Below are positions 45,801 to 54,452 of a DNA stretch of 64,000 bases, one piece after another (positions within the stretch are counted from its first letter, which is position 1; the number at the start of each line of letters is the position of its first letter). Origin of the DNA: Acidobacteriota bacterium (GTDB taxonomy: Bacteria > Acidobacteriota > Vicinamibacteria > Vicinamibacterales > JAKQTR01); assembly GCA_026393675.1 (NCBI GenBank), contig JAPKZQ010000014.1:27403-91402 (forward strand), in the 5' to 3' direction. The notes beneath the pieces were generated by a model. That model saw only the letters and a list, made by a program, of their open reading frames with translations. It did not search any database and was not told where the DNA came from. The translations under genes were made by a program, and so were the position numbers.

Positions 45801-48163
45801 ATCCGGCCAGCGTCCACCTCACCATGGGCAACCCCACCGCTGCGGGCTCCGATCCATCGAACTACCTGATGGAAAAGCCGGAGTTCGCACTGTCCTACAA
45901 CAAAGATCTCGGCCGCCCGAACTGGGTGAGCTGGCACCTCTCAGACGAGTGGATCGGTACGCTGACGCGCGTGGACACGTTCCGTCCCGACCCGCAGGTC
46001 CCGCCGGACTGGTATCGCGTGCAGTCGTTCGACTTCTCGGGCAGCGGCTTCGATCGCGGCCACATGGCGCCAAACGCCGACCGCGACAAGGAAACGTCGA
46101 TCCCAATCAACCAGGCGACGTTCCTCATGTCGAACATGGTCGCGCAGGCGCCCGGCGCCAACCAGGGCCCGTGGACGAAGTTCGAAAGCTACCTCCGCAC
46201 GCTGGTCGAGCAACAGGATGAGCTCTATATCGTGTCGGGCCCGGCCGGTGTAGGCGGCACAGGCAGCCTCGACGGCGTGACGACGACGCTCGCCGGTCGC
46301 CACGTCACCGTTCCGTCCGCGACCTGGAAGGTGGCGCTGGTGCTGCCCAAGGCCAGCGGCGACGACCTATCGCGCGTCAGCTGCTCGACGCAAACGATTG
46401 CGGTGATCATGCCCAACCAGCACAGCATTGGAAGTGATCCCTGGCAGAACTACCTGACGACCGTCGATGCTGTGGAGGCGTTGACTGGGTACAACTTCTT
46501 CTCCAATCTCCCGGAGCCCTATCAGCGGTGCATCAAGGCGGGCACGAACGGCAACAACCCGCCGCTCGTGAAGGGCAATCAGACGATCAGCTTCCCGCAG
46601 CCGCCGGACGGCACCTACGGCGGTGCGCCGTTCACGGTGTACGCCACCGGCGGCGCATCGGGGAACCCGGTGACGTTTACGGCGTCGGGTGCCTGCGCTT
46701 CCACCGGGTCTTACGGCGCGACCATCACGACCCTCGGGGTGGGCTCGTGCACCGTCACGGCATCACAGGCAGGCAGCGACATTTACAATGCCGCCGCCGA
46801 CGTCGTGCGGACGTTCACGATCAACAAGGCGGCGGCCGCGATTGCCGTCACTGGCTACAGCGGCACGTATGACGGCGCGCCGCACGGCGCGACCGGGTCC
46901 GCCGCCGGAGTGAGCGGCGAAGACCTTGGCGGTCTGCTGCATCTCGGTCCGACGTTCACGAATGCACCGGGCGGCACTGCGCACTGGACGTTCGACGGCA
47001 ACGCCAACTACTCCGTCGCGAGCGGCGATGTTGCGATCGAGATTGCCAGAGCGACCCCAGCGTTTACGGCGCTCTCGTCGCCGACGATCGAGGCGGGAAG
47101 CGCGTCGACTGTGATCGGGGGCACGCTCGCGTTCGGCGCGCTTGTCCCGACCGGGACGGTGGCCGTCACGCTCAATGGCGTCACCCTGAACGCGCCCGTC
47201 GCGGCAAGCGGACAGTTCAGCGCAACGTTCGTGGCCGGATCGCTGTCGGTGGCGTCCAGTCCCTACGTCGTGTCGTTCGCATATGCCGGCGACACGAACT
47301 TCAATGGTGCGGCGGGGTCGTCGTCGCTTATCGTCGTCGACACGACGGCGCCGACGATCGACGCGCACGCGAATCTCACGGCGGCGGCCACGTCCGGGTC
47401 GGGCGCGGTGGTGACCTACGCCGCCCCGTTGTCGCACGACGCCGTTGACGGCAATGTGCCGGCGACCTGCGCGCCGGCCTCAGGCTCGACGTTCCCGCTC
47501 GGGACGACGACCGTCACGTGCAACGCGACGGACGCGCACGGCAATGCCGCGGCGGCCGTGACGTTCACCGTCACCGTGTCGGACACGACGGCGCCGGTCC
47601 TGACGCTGGCCGGCGGCAACCCCATGACCGTCGAAGCCGGCGGCACCTTCGTTGACCCGGGTGCGACCGCGACCGATACGGCCGCCGGAAATCTGACCGC
47701 CGCGATTGTGGTCTCGGGCGCTGTCGACACGGCGCACGTGGGGACGTACCAGATCACGTATACCGTGTCGGACGGCTACAACACGGCGTCGGTCACGCGC
47801 ACCGTCATCGTCGTGGATACCACGTCGCCTGTCCTGTCGGCGGTCTCACCGACCGAGTCGATACTGTGGCCTCCAAACCACCAGTTCATCACGGTCGGCC
47901 TTGGCTACACGTTCGCCGACAACAGCGGCGCGGCGGCATGCTCGGTCGGCGTCCTGAGCAATGAGCCGGTGAATGGAACAGGGGACGGCGACACGGCGCC
48001 CGACTGGCAGGTGATCGATGGCACAACCATCCAGTTGCGCGCCGAGCGGGCCGGCGGAGGGTCCGGTCGCGTCTACACCATCAGCGTCACCTGTCGCGAC
48101 GCGTCGGGCAACACGGCGACGAAGAGCACAACGGTGAGCGTGCCCCACGATAAGGGCAAGTAG
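42887..48163 (+). CDS. Giant secreted modular nuclease (LTD and Ig-like domains with a DNA/RNA non-specific endonuclease)
   Basis: A 1758-residue exported protein. Signal peptide about 18-38. Two Big_5-type Ig-like domains lie at about 263-365 and 370-475, and two lamin-tail domains at about 480-620 (GKVMINEVDAD) and 674-820 (SDVVISQIYGGGG). A third Big_5 is near 856-965. The NUC1 endonuclease (about 970-1200) has the active site D1056-R-G-H1059 (FDRGHMAPNADR) and a metal-binding asparagine in FLMSNMVAQ. About 540 residues of MBG-like, HYR-like and DUF5011-like repeats follow. No sorting anchor is recognised at the C-terminus (PHDKGK). It should cut DNA and RNA outside the cell. ATGs at 42887 and 42896 are both possible. 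Confidence 0.88.
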   Translation: MSSMRASFHPRTGLPVRRLAVGLFCVLLALAVVHAAIGIPTGTPYSQTFDTIGTTATAALPADFRADRTTTTTSSDMRKVGTFAAAGTATTQVGGASLGSSVTNGIYNFGSGTTPTGPDRAIGFLASSGGTASGNLYAQLTNNTGGPLSGLQISYDVEKYRNGSNAQGFRIQLFYSTDGTSWTNAGSDFLTAFAADANNNGFATAPGATVSVTNKTLSVAIPSNAAFYLAWNYSVSSGSTVTNAQALAIDNVSIVGVPGGDAAPSVSSTTPAASATNVSVNSTIAINFSESVTAWASAFSLECPGGSPQAFTQTASPATTFTLTPTSPLPAGATCAVKVTAAQVTDTDTVDPPDNMVSDYSFTFTTASPADAAPFVTSTTPANGAVNVAVASPIVINFSESVTASPAAFLLVCGGVPQALGQSVGPSASYTLTPTVALPYNASCTVSVAANQISDTDTNDPPDNPTSNVTFSFTTPPPGAGKVMINEVDADTPGSDTAEFVELYDGGVGNTPLDGLVVVFFDGTSTGSGNQSYAVFDLDGYTTDANGYFTMGNPGVPGVSLFFDPGAFGLLQNGPDAVALYIGHASEFPNGTAVTTTNLQDAIVYGTDDPSASGLLPLLNAGQKIVNENATGNSQTQSSQRCPAGMGGFRNTSQYYPGTPTPGTANSCPAQRPASDVVISQIYGGGGNTGATYANDYVELYNRGNAPADLTGWSLQYASSTGSGWDFNKQPLGGTIAPGKYYLIALASGGANGATLPDANISGQINMAAGSGKIALVSSFTTLTGNCPIFDPTIADLVGYGSADCGEGSTTTSAGSNTTALFRKNNGSLDTDNNANDFDAPAAPNPRRTAPIVELGPNVLSTDPRSNGVNAPRDATIQVTFTEPVDVDSGWFTLTCATSGSHYSATFAAGFGGKDHYITPNDNFTAGEQCTVTILKDRVHDQDFDDSAPNTDTLPADYSWVFTVATGTEPPYPASVHLTMGNPTAAGSDPSNYLMEKPEFALSYNKDLGRPNWVSWHLSDEWIGTLTRVDTFRPDPQVPPDWYRVQSFDFSGSGFDRGHMAPNADRDKETSIPINQATFLMSNMVAQAPGANQGPWTKFESYLRTLVEQQDELYIVSGPAGVGGTGSLDGVTTTLAGRHVTVPSATWKVALVLPKASGDDLSRVSCSTQTIAVIMPNQHSIGSDPWQNYLTTVDAVEALTGYNFFSNLPEPYQRCIKAGTNGNNPPLVKGNQTISFPQPPDGTYGGAPFTVYATGGASGNPVTFTASGACASTGSYGATITTLGVGSCTVTASQAGSDIYNAAADVVRTFTINKAAAAIAVTGYSGTYDGAPHGATGSAAGVSGEDLGGLLHLGPTFTNAPGGTAHWTFDGNANYSVASGDVAIEIARATPAFTALSSPTIEAGSASTVIGGTLAFGALVPTGTVAVTLNGVTLNAPVAASGQFSATFVAGSLSVASSPYVVSFAYAGDTNFNGAAGSSSLIVVDTTAPTIDAHANLTAAATSGSGAVVTYAAPLSHDAVDGNVPATCAPASGSTFPLGTTTVTCNATDAHGNAAAAVTFTVTVSDTTAPVLTLAGGNPMTVEAGGTFVDPGATATDTAAGNLTAAIVVSGAVDTAHVGTYQITYTVSDGYNTASVTRTVIVVDTTSPVLSAVSPTESILWPPNHQFITVGLGYTFADNSGAAACSVGVLSNEPVNGTGDGDTAPDWQVIDGTTIQLRAERAGGGSGRVYTISVTCRDASGNTATKSTTVSVPHDKGK

Positions 48164-48170
48164 ATACCTG

Positions 48171-48223
48171 GGGACGGGTGAGTTATCCACAGATCGTGTG
48201 GAAGACTCACCCGTTCCCTTTTT
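48171..48223 (+). terminator. Intrinsic terminator after the nuclease gene
   Basis: gggtgagt (48176-48183) pairs with actcaccc (48205-48212); outer bases extend the stem with one bulge, and an inner tccaca/tgtgga stem (48186-48202) caps it. A run of five T (48219-48223) follows at once. Confidence 0.85.
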
Positions 48224-48385
48224 CACATCTCAACCCTGACCCATCGGCCCCCGACGACCCCTCCCATCCACTCCCAAGCTGTGACTTTTTTCTGATTTCG
48301 CCGGCATTGGCCGCTTCGGCCTCATCGTGCGACGACGGCTGCCGATTACCGAAACGGCGAGGTGATCTGCCCGAGAGGATTCGTC

Positions 48386-49234
48386 ATGGCACAGAAAGTC
48401 GTTCCGTGGGTGTTGATTCGTCTGGATGCGTCGGTGCTGGGCATTGAATCGTCGTCGGTCCGGGAGATGCTGCTCCTCCCGCGCACGACGGCGATCCCGA
48501 AGGCCAGCCCGGAGATTCGCGGCGTCATCACGCTCCGAAACCGCGCGATCCCAGTTGTCGACCTGCGTAGGCTGCTCGGGATGCCTTCTCTTGGGGAAGA
48601 CGCGGCCAAGCTCAACGCGTTGCTCGTCCAGCACGCCGAAGACCACCGGCGGTGGCTCGCGGAACTTGAAGCGTCGGTCAAAGAGAACCGGGAATTCAAG
48701 CTGACGCTCGATCCGCACCAGTGCGCGTTTGGGAGGTGGTACGACGCGTTCAAACCAACAAGCGTCGTTCTGGAAAGTCACCTGAAGCGGTTCGATCATC
48801 CGCACAAGGAGATCCACGCCCTGGGCCACACGGTCGGCGGGATGGTCAAGGCCGGTCGATTCGACGAGGCCCACGCGCTTATCGATCAGGCGCATCGGGG
48901 CACGCTCGCGACGCTGATGCAGTTGTTCGACGAAACGCCCAAGATCCTCGCAGAGATGAATCGGGAGATGGTGATCGTCCTTCGGGACGACCACTGTGTC
49001 GTCAGCGTAACCGCCGACGCCGTGGAGTCGGTCGAAGCCATCAGGCCTGACACGGTCGCGGAGATCCAGTTGCCGAACGGATCGCGCGGCTCGGGCCCTG
49101 TGACACGCACGGCCAGAACCGCCAAGACCGACAAGCTGATTCTGATTTTGGACGCCAGGCACCTGTTGAGCGAATTCTCGAACGTTCCGGTACCGGCTGC
49201 GGCCCCGGGAATGGCTCACGCGACGGCTGCGTAG
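48386..49234 (+). CDS. CheW-domain protein with an internal CZB zinc-binding domain
   Basis: A 282-residue cytoplasmic protein. Residues 5-66 and about 194-265 read as the two halves of a CheW fold ('EIRGVITLRNRAIPVVDLRRLL' and LILILDARHLL). The roughly 125 residues between them are a chemoreceptor zinc-binding (CZB) domain. Predicted zinc ligands are H87 (DHRRW), C113 (HQCAFGRWYDAF), H140 and H144 (HKEIHALGH). CheW couples receptors to CheA; CZB domains respond to zinc or to oxidants such as hypochlorous acid. No receptor or CheA gene is nearby, so it is an orphan. The start at 48386 has a GAGAGGA-like site. Confidence 0.88.
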   Translation: MAQKVVPWVLIRLDASVLGIESSSVREMLLLPRTTAIPKASPEIRGVITLRNRAIPVVDLRRLLGMPSLGEDAAKLNALLVQHAEDHRRWLAELEASVKENREFKLTLDPHQCAFGRWYDAFKPTSVVLESHLKRFDHPHKEIHALGHTVGGMVKAGRFDEAHALIDQAHRGTLATLMQLFDETPKILAEMNREMVIVLRDDHCVVSVTADAVESVEAIRPDTVAEIQLPNGSRGSGPVTRTARTAKTDKLILILDARHLLSEFSNVPVPAAAPGMAHATAA

Positions 49235-49300
49235 CCGAGGGAAATGCATCGGGGTTCGGGGTTCGGGGGGTATGACGGGCGATTTCCTGGGAACGCCCGG

Positions 49301-49345
49301 GCCGGGCTCCAGCCCGGCATGCCACCGGCCACGCTGGAGCGTGGC
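49301..49345. repeat. Tandem hairpins between convergent genes
   Basis: gccgggc-tcca-gcccggc (49301-49318) and gccacgc-tgga-gcgtggc (49328-49345). Each has a perfect 7-base stem; the loops tcca and tgga are reverse complements. They lie between the CheW-CZB and BNR stop codons and probably terminate both. The core is shared with 9700-9711. Confidence 0.65.
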
Positions 49346-49379
49346 GACCCCAGGACGCCAGTCTGAGGCCTTCTGCTGC

Positions 49380-52300
49380 CTACCTCACCACGATCTCCGC
49401 CAGTCCCGCCTGTTTCAGCTTCGCGTTCAGGGCCGGCAGATCGTTTTTCTTGATCTGCTCCCACTGCGCCAGGAGCGGTGTGAGCGCGTCGGTCAAGCCG
49501 CGTGCCGCAGTCACGTTCTGACTGGGCGGCGCGGCGTCGGCTTCCTGAAGCAGGCCGAACATCAAGGCGAATTCGCCGTTCAGTCGTCCGAGATCGCGCC
49601 GCACCGGTCCGGCGCCGCGCGCGCCCCTTTGCCCGGTCGCCTGCCCAGCCAGCGGCGCCAGTTTCTCCTCCACCACGGCAAAGGCAGCCACCACGGGACC
49701 TGTCGCCATCTTCTCTTTCGCCGCATTCAACTGCGCGCGGAGCACGGCAGCCTGTTGGAGCACGTCAGCTGTCTGTCTGACGCCGTCGTACATCTGCATC
49801 GACAATGTGAACTGCTGCTGCAATCCTGCGAGCGACGTCTTGACGCGCGGATCCATCTTCACGGTCAACGGCTGCTTGAAGCTCCGGCCGGCGACAGTCA
49901 ACCTCACCGTATACACGCCGGGCAGCACAAATGGCCCCCGCGGTTCGCGCGGTGTGTTCCGGAAGATCGCGGAGATCGGATACTCGAACTCAGAGACCGC
50001 AGGCGGTGCCAACCGAACGTCCCATGTGAAGCGGTGCAGCCCGGCCGCTGCTGAGAGCACCTGTGGCGGCCGGATCCAGTAGTCGGGGATGTTGCGACCC
50101 TCAATCGGCGCCTCCGGCACATCGTCGCTCGAGTGTTTCCTCACGACCTTGCCGGCGCCATCGAGAATCTCGAGCGTGACCGGCCCGGCCGCGGCGGTCT
50201 TCAGGAAGTAGTTGATGATGGCGCCATCGGGCGGGTTCTGCCCCGCTGGTTCGTCGGGCGGCAACGGCGTGTCGGTGTTCTTGTTCCAGCGGAAGCGCCA
50301 CGCGTCCTGCGGTTTGAATAGATGCGCGTCGGCCGCCATCACCTGTTCGCTGATCTGCCGCAGGGGGTTGATGTCGTCGAGAATCCAGAATCCCCGTCCG
50401 TGCGTCGCGACAACAAGATCGTCATCCTTCACTACCAGGTCGCGCACAGAGGTGGCCGGCATGTTCAGGCGCAGCGACCGCCAATGGTCGCCGTCATCAA
50501 ACGACACGTAGACGGCCTGCTCGGTACCAGCAAACAGCAGTCCCTTGCGCTTCGGGTCCTCGCGCACCACGCGGACGATGCCCCCATCCGGAATGCCGCT
50601 GGTGATGTGCGTCCACGTCTTGCCGCCATTGTGCGTGCGATAGATGTGCGGACGCACGTCGTCGAGCCGCATCGTGTCGATGGCAGTGTAGGCCGTCAGT
50701 TCGTCGACGTGTGAGGCGTCCATGATTGACACCTTCGCCCACGGTTTCAGATCCGGTGGCGTCACGTCCTTCCAGGTCAGGCCCCCATCCGCCGTCGTGT
50801 GGATCAGGCCATCGTCGGTGCCCACCCAGATCCGGCCGAGCCTGAGCGGAGAGGGCGCAATCGTGTAGATCACGCCACGCTGGGACACGGCCGATGCCGC
50901 GGCCGCCAGGTACTTCCCGACATTGGGTGGGATCTCCCATGACTTGCGCGTCAGATCACCGCTCACCTGCGCCCACGACTGGCCGCCGTTGACGGTCTTC
51001 CACAGCGTGTTCGACGCGAAGAAGAGCACGCGCGGGTCGGCCTGTGAAAACACCACCGGTGCCGTCCGCACAGTTCGATAGTCGTCGCCGCGCAGCGGCT
51101 TCGGGCCGACGTTCTGCACCTGGCCGGTGCGCCGGTCATAGCGCGTCAGCTTGCCCCCGTAGACGAAGTTGGCGTTCAGGGGATCGGGCACGGCATAGCC
51201 GTACTCCTCCACGCCCACCGGGTGCCACTCGCGGAACGTGATCTGCCCGTCATCGCCGCGGGTCTGCACACACGCTGATCCGCTGTCCTGCTGGCCACCG
51301 CACACACGATACGGAAAGTCGTTGTCTGTGTTGACGTGGAACATCTGCGCCGTCGGCTGAGTGTACCAACTGCTCCAGGTCGCGCCGCCGTTCACGGTGA
51401 TGACGGCCCCCTGGTCGACGGTGAGCGCCATGATGTCGGGGTTGTCCGGGTTGATCCAGATGCGCTGGTAGTCGTCGCCGCCTGGCGCACCGCGGATACC
51501 CGTAAACGTCTTGCCGCCATCGGTCGACTTCCACGTCACGATGGTTGGGACAAAGACGATGTCCGGGTTGCGCGGGTGGACGCGCACATCGGTGGCATCC
51601 GAGGGCCGCGCCACGACGCGCTGGTCGTCGCACACCCGATACCAGCTCTCCCCGGCATCGTCTGATCGGTAGAAGCCGCTCTGGCGTGCCTCGACAACCG
51701 CGTAGAGACGGCGGGGATCGCTCGGCGCGACGGTAATGCCGATGCGGCCGAGTCCCTCGGCGTTGGTCGGGAGGCCTTTGGTGAGCGACTTCCACGTGTC
51801 ACCGCCATCGGTCGACTTGAACAGGCCGCCGCCCGGGCCGCGCCATTCCGCGTTTTCCCAGGGGCCGTGACGCGCCTCCCAGAGCACGGCGTAGACCGTG
51901 TCGGAGTTGGTCGGATCGAAGGCGAGATCAACGCCTCCCGTGTTCTCGTCCTTGTAGAGCACTTTCTGAAACGTCGTGCCGCCGTCGACCGAACGGAAGA
52001 TGCCTCGTTCCTCGTTCGGGCCGTAGGGATGGCCGAGCACGGCCACAAACAGCCGGTTCTGGTCGCGTGGGTCGACGATGATCTGCGGAATCTGCTGGCT
52101 GTCGCGCAGGCCCAGGTGCGTCCACGATCTGCCGCCATCGTTGGATCGGTAAATACCATCGCCGGTGGACAGGTCGGGGCGCTGCATGCCCTCGCCGCTG
52201 CCGACATAGATCCGATTGGGGTTCGAGGGCGCCACGGCGATCGCGCCTGCCGATCCGGTTGGCTGGTCATCGAACATCGAAACCCACGTCCGCCCGTAGT

Positions 52301-52616
52301 CCGTCGTCTTCCACACGCCACCGTTCACCGGGCCGATGTAGAACACGTTTGGCTGTGACGGCACGCCCGCGAGTGCCTTGGTACGGCCGCCGCGGAAGGG
52401 GCCGATGTGACGCCATCGGATCTCGCTGAACAGTCCGGGCGCAAACGGCACGTCGGCCACTGGGCCTGAATCGGCGGCCGTTGCGGCGGTTGGGGAGGCG
52501 CTCTTCCGATCTGGCGGCGCTCCGCTCTTCTGTGTTGTCGCGCCAAGATCCGAAATCAAGGCAAGCGCTGTCGCCACGACGACCGATGACCATACGACAA
52601 ACCGCACTGAACGCAT
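49380..52616 (-). CDS. Secreted BNR/sortilin (VPS10)-like repeat protein
   Basis: A 1078-residue exported protein with signal peptide FVVWSSVVVATALALI. It is a series of Asp-box repeats of the form S-x-D-x-G-x-x-W, for example 'YRSNDGGRSWTHLG', FRSVDGGTTFQKV and FKSTDGGDTWKSL, which fold as a propeller. The C-terminal 200 residues are helical/beta mixed, with a 'PGVYTVRLTVAGRSFKQPL' Ig-like segment. It resembles the glycosyl-hydrolase/sortilin-like proteins abundant in Acidobacteriota. No catalytic site is visible; a peptide- or glycan-binding role is possible. The GGGAGG site precedes the start. Confidence 0.85.
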   Translation of the reverse strand: MRSVRFVVWSSVVVATALALISDLGATTQKSGAPPDRKSASPTAATAADSGPVADVPFAPGLFSEIRWRHIGPFRGGRTKALAGVPSQPNVFYIGPVNGGVWKTTDYGRTWVSMFDDQPTGSAGAIAVAPSNPNRIYVGSGEGMQRPDLSTGDGIYRSNDGGRSWTHLGLRDSQQIPQIIVDPRDQNRLFVAVLGHPYGPNEERGIFRSVDGGTTFQKVLYKDENTGGVDLAFDPTNSDTVYAVLWEARHGPWENAEWRGPGGGLFKSTDGGDTWKSLTKGLPTNAEGLGRIGITVAPSDPRRLYAVVEARQSGFYRSDDAGESWYRVCDDQRVVARPSDATDVRVHPRNPDIVFVPTIVTWKSTDGGKTFTGIRGAPGGDDYQRIWINPDNPDIMALTVDQGAVITVNGGATWSSWYTQPTAQMFHVNTDNDFPYRVCGGQQDSGSACVQTRGDDGQITFREWHPVGVEEYGYAVPDPLNANFVYGGKLTRYDRRTGQVQNVGPKPLRGDDYRTVRTAPVVFSQADPRVLFFASNTLWKTVNGGQSWAQVSGDLTRKSWEIPPNVGKYLAAAASAVSQRGVIYTIAPSPLRLGRIWVGTDDGLIHTTADGGLTWKDVTPPDLKPWAKVSIMDASHVDELTAYTAIDTMRLDDVRPHIYRTHNGGKTWTHITSGIPDGGIVRVVREDPKRKGLLFAGTEQAVYVSFDDGDHWRSLRLNMPATSVRDLVVKDDDLVVATHGRGFWILDDINPLRQISEQVMAADAHLFKPQDAWRFRWNKNTDTPLPPDEPAGQNPPDGAIINYFLKTAAAGPVTLEILDGAGKVVRKHSSDDVPEAPIEGRNIPDYWIRPPQVLSAAAGLHRFTWDVRLAPPAVSEFEYPISAIFRNTPREPRGPFVLPGVYTVRLTVAGRSFKQPLTVKMDPRVKTSLAGLQQQFTLSMQMYDGVRQTADVLQQAAVLRAQLNAAKEKMATGPVVAAFAVVEEKLAPLAGQATGQRGARGAGPVRRDLGRLNGEFALMFGLLQEADAAPPSQNVTAARGLTDALTPLLAQWEQIKKNDLPALNAKLKQAGLAEIVVR

Positions 52617-52741
52617 CGGTCCCTCCCGGTTGAGTTTACCCTTCGACCCGAGTTGAGCGGCACACCAGGCAGCCTTCTCCGAAGCCGTGAGACGAGGGCC
52701 TACCCTTCAGCTGCCTTCCTCCACTGAAGTGAGCTCAGGGC

Positions 52742-53176
52742 TTACGTGTTCGTTCGTCCCTGCTCAGCCGCGATACGTCCGGCCTGTTCCGCGCACGTCG
52801 CACACAGTCGTGCCCCGACGCGCAGCATGAACGCCTCATCTTCGGTGACCGGCGCGCCACACCAGGCGCAGGCTTCCGTGGGAACCGATGCGACGGCGGA
52901 TTCCGCCACGAGACCTGGCGTAAGAAAGTGGAACTCGCCCTCAATTACGCCCGCTATCCGGCCTGCGTCGGCGCCCGCCGGGGCGTTGATGAAGGCTTGC
53001 GCCCTGTCAAGGTTGGCGACATCAAAGACGAAGAACACGTTGTTGGGATCCTCGATGTCGCGCCAGAGATTCGTGAGCGACAGTCCCGCTTCGCGATGCG
53101 CTGGCGCATGCGAGTCGAAGACGGCCTTCCAGGTGGAAAAGTCGGCCACGCGGTTTCGACAGAACAACACCGTCAT
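52742..53176 (-). CDS. Small alpha/beta-barrel protein with a C-terminal zinc knuckle
   Basis: A 144-residue protein. The N-terminal 95 residues (VADFSTWKAVFDSHAPAHRE... and FFVFDVANLDRAQAFINAP) resemble the dimeric alpha/beta barrel (ABM/YciI-like) fold. The C-terminus carries two CxxC pairs (CAWCG and CATC) that likely bind zinc. The combination is not one I can name. No operon partner. Confidence 0.7.
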   Translation of the reverse strand: MTVLFCRNRVADFSTWKAVFDSHAPAHREAGLSLTNLWRDIEDPNNVFFVFDVANLDRAQAFINAPAGADAGRIAGVIEGEFHFLTPGLVAESAVASVPTEACAWCGAPVTEDEAFMLRVGARLCATCAEQAGRIAAEQGRTNT

Positions 53177-53365
53177 CTCTCAACTCCCGAGAACCACGTC
53201 CACGCGGGCGGTTGGACGGCCTCGATGCCTGATATCGCGTCAGTGTAACGTAGTCACGCATTTTCATGGATCCACAGACCGCCCTCATGACATCCTCCGG
53301 TGCTCGGCGGCATAATGGAGCCGTCGCTCGCGGGCTTGAGCGCCAACCGGCCGAGGAGGGCATTC

Positions 53366-54448
53366 ATGGACCAGCAGCTTGCAGCGTTTATCGACCATGC
53401 CCGGGCCAAAGGCATGGACCATGCAACGATTCGCATGCTCCTGTTGTCGGCGGGGTGGAAGGAAAAGGACATCGCTCGGGCACTCACGGCGCAGGCGCTC
53501 GATGTCCCGGTGCCGACACCGCCCGATCTCGGCGGCGCGCGCGAAGCGTTCATGCTCGTGTTGACGTTTGCCGCGCTCTACACGGCCGTCAGCTACGCGC
53601 TGACGCTGATTTTCAGCTACGTCGACCTCAAGCTGCCGGATCTGGCGACCACACCGTACGCGCAACTGCAGTCGGAAGCCGATCGGGCGGTCATCCCCGT
53701 GGCCATGGCCGCGGTGTTCGTGGCGTTCCCGCTGATGATATGGTTGTCGTCGACGCTCCTGCGCGAGATGAGAGCCATGCCCGACAAGGCGCGCAGCCCG
53801 CTTCGGCGCCAACTGACCTACCTCACGTTGTTCCTGGCGGCCGGCATGATGGCCGTCGACGTGATCATGCTGGTCGCGTACCTGCTGCAGGGGGAACTCT
53901 CAACCAGGTTCCTGCTCAAGGTTGCAGCCGTGCTGATAGTGGGCGGCGCATGCTTCACCTACTACCTCAAGTCGCTCAAGATGTCGCACGACCAGATGCA
54001 GAAGACCACGTTCCACCGGTGGTTCGGCTGGAGTACGTCCATCATCGTAGCGGCGAGTCTTATTGGCGGCCTGTTCGTCGTGGGACCGCCGGCGACCGAA
54101 CGGCTCAGGCGGTTCGACGCCCAGCGGGTCGGCGACATCAAGATCATCTCCGAAGAGGTGTTCAACGTGTCGGTCGGACCAGCCTGGCGCAACCCTGCCA
54201 CGCCTCTCACGTTGAAGCAACCACTGCCCCGGTCGCTCGACGAGGTGCTGGCGGCGGCACGGCAGCGCCGACCACGCATCTCCGATCCGAAGACGGGAAC
54301 AGCCTACGAGTATCAGGTACTGGGGGAATCCACGTTCCGGGTGTGCGCCACCTTCGAGCAGGCACGCGACGAAGCCGGAGATGTGGCCTGGAATCATCCG
54401 GCGGGACGCCGCTGCTTCGACTTTGACGCGCTGAACCCGCGCCGGTGA
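53366..54448 (+). CDS. DUF5671-type membrane protein
   Basis: A 360-residue protein. A short N-terminal helical domain (MDQQLAAFIDHARAKGMDHAT...) precedes about five hydrophobic helices between residues 65 and 245, and a periplasmic or cytosolic C-terminal region (about 250-360) follows. It fits DUF5671. The GAGGAGGG sequence before 53366 decides the start against an in-frame ATG 66 bases upstream. Function unknown. Confidence 0.75.
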   Translation: MDQQLAAFIDHARAKGMDHATIRMLLLSAGWKEKDIARALTAQALDVPVPTPPDLGGAREAFMLVLTFAALYTAVSYALTLIFSYVDLKLPDLATTPYAQLQSEADRAVIPVAMAAVFVAFPLMIWLSSTLLREMRAMPDKARSPLRRQLTYLTLFLAAGMMAVDVIMLVAYLLQGELSTRFLLKVAAVLIVGGACFTYYLKSLKMSHDQMQKTTFHRWFGWSTSIIVAASLIGGLFVVGPPATERLRRFDAQRVGDIKIISEEVFNVSVGPAWRNPATPLTLKQPLPRSLDEVLAAARQRRPRISDPKTGTAYEYQVLGESTFRVCATFEQARDEAGDVAWNHPAGRRCFDFDALNPRR

Positions 54449-54452
54449 CTAT

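Noticed and set aside
42890..45937. A 1015-residue open frame on the minus strand opposite the nuclease gene
   Set aside because: Arginine-rich, repetitive composition typical of antisense frames in GC-rich DNA; the plus strand has recognisable domains over the same bases.
48183..48191. TTATCCACA, a perfect DnaA-box sequence
   Set aside because: Single copy inside an intrinsic terminator hairpin; no cluster, AT-rich region or dnaA/dnaN genes, so not an origin.
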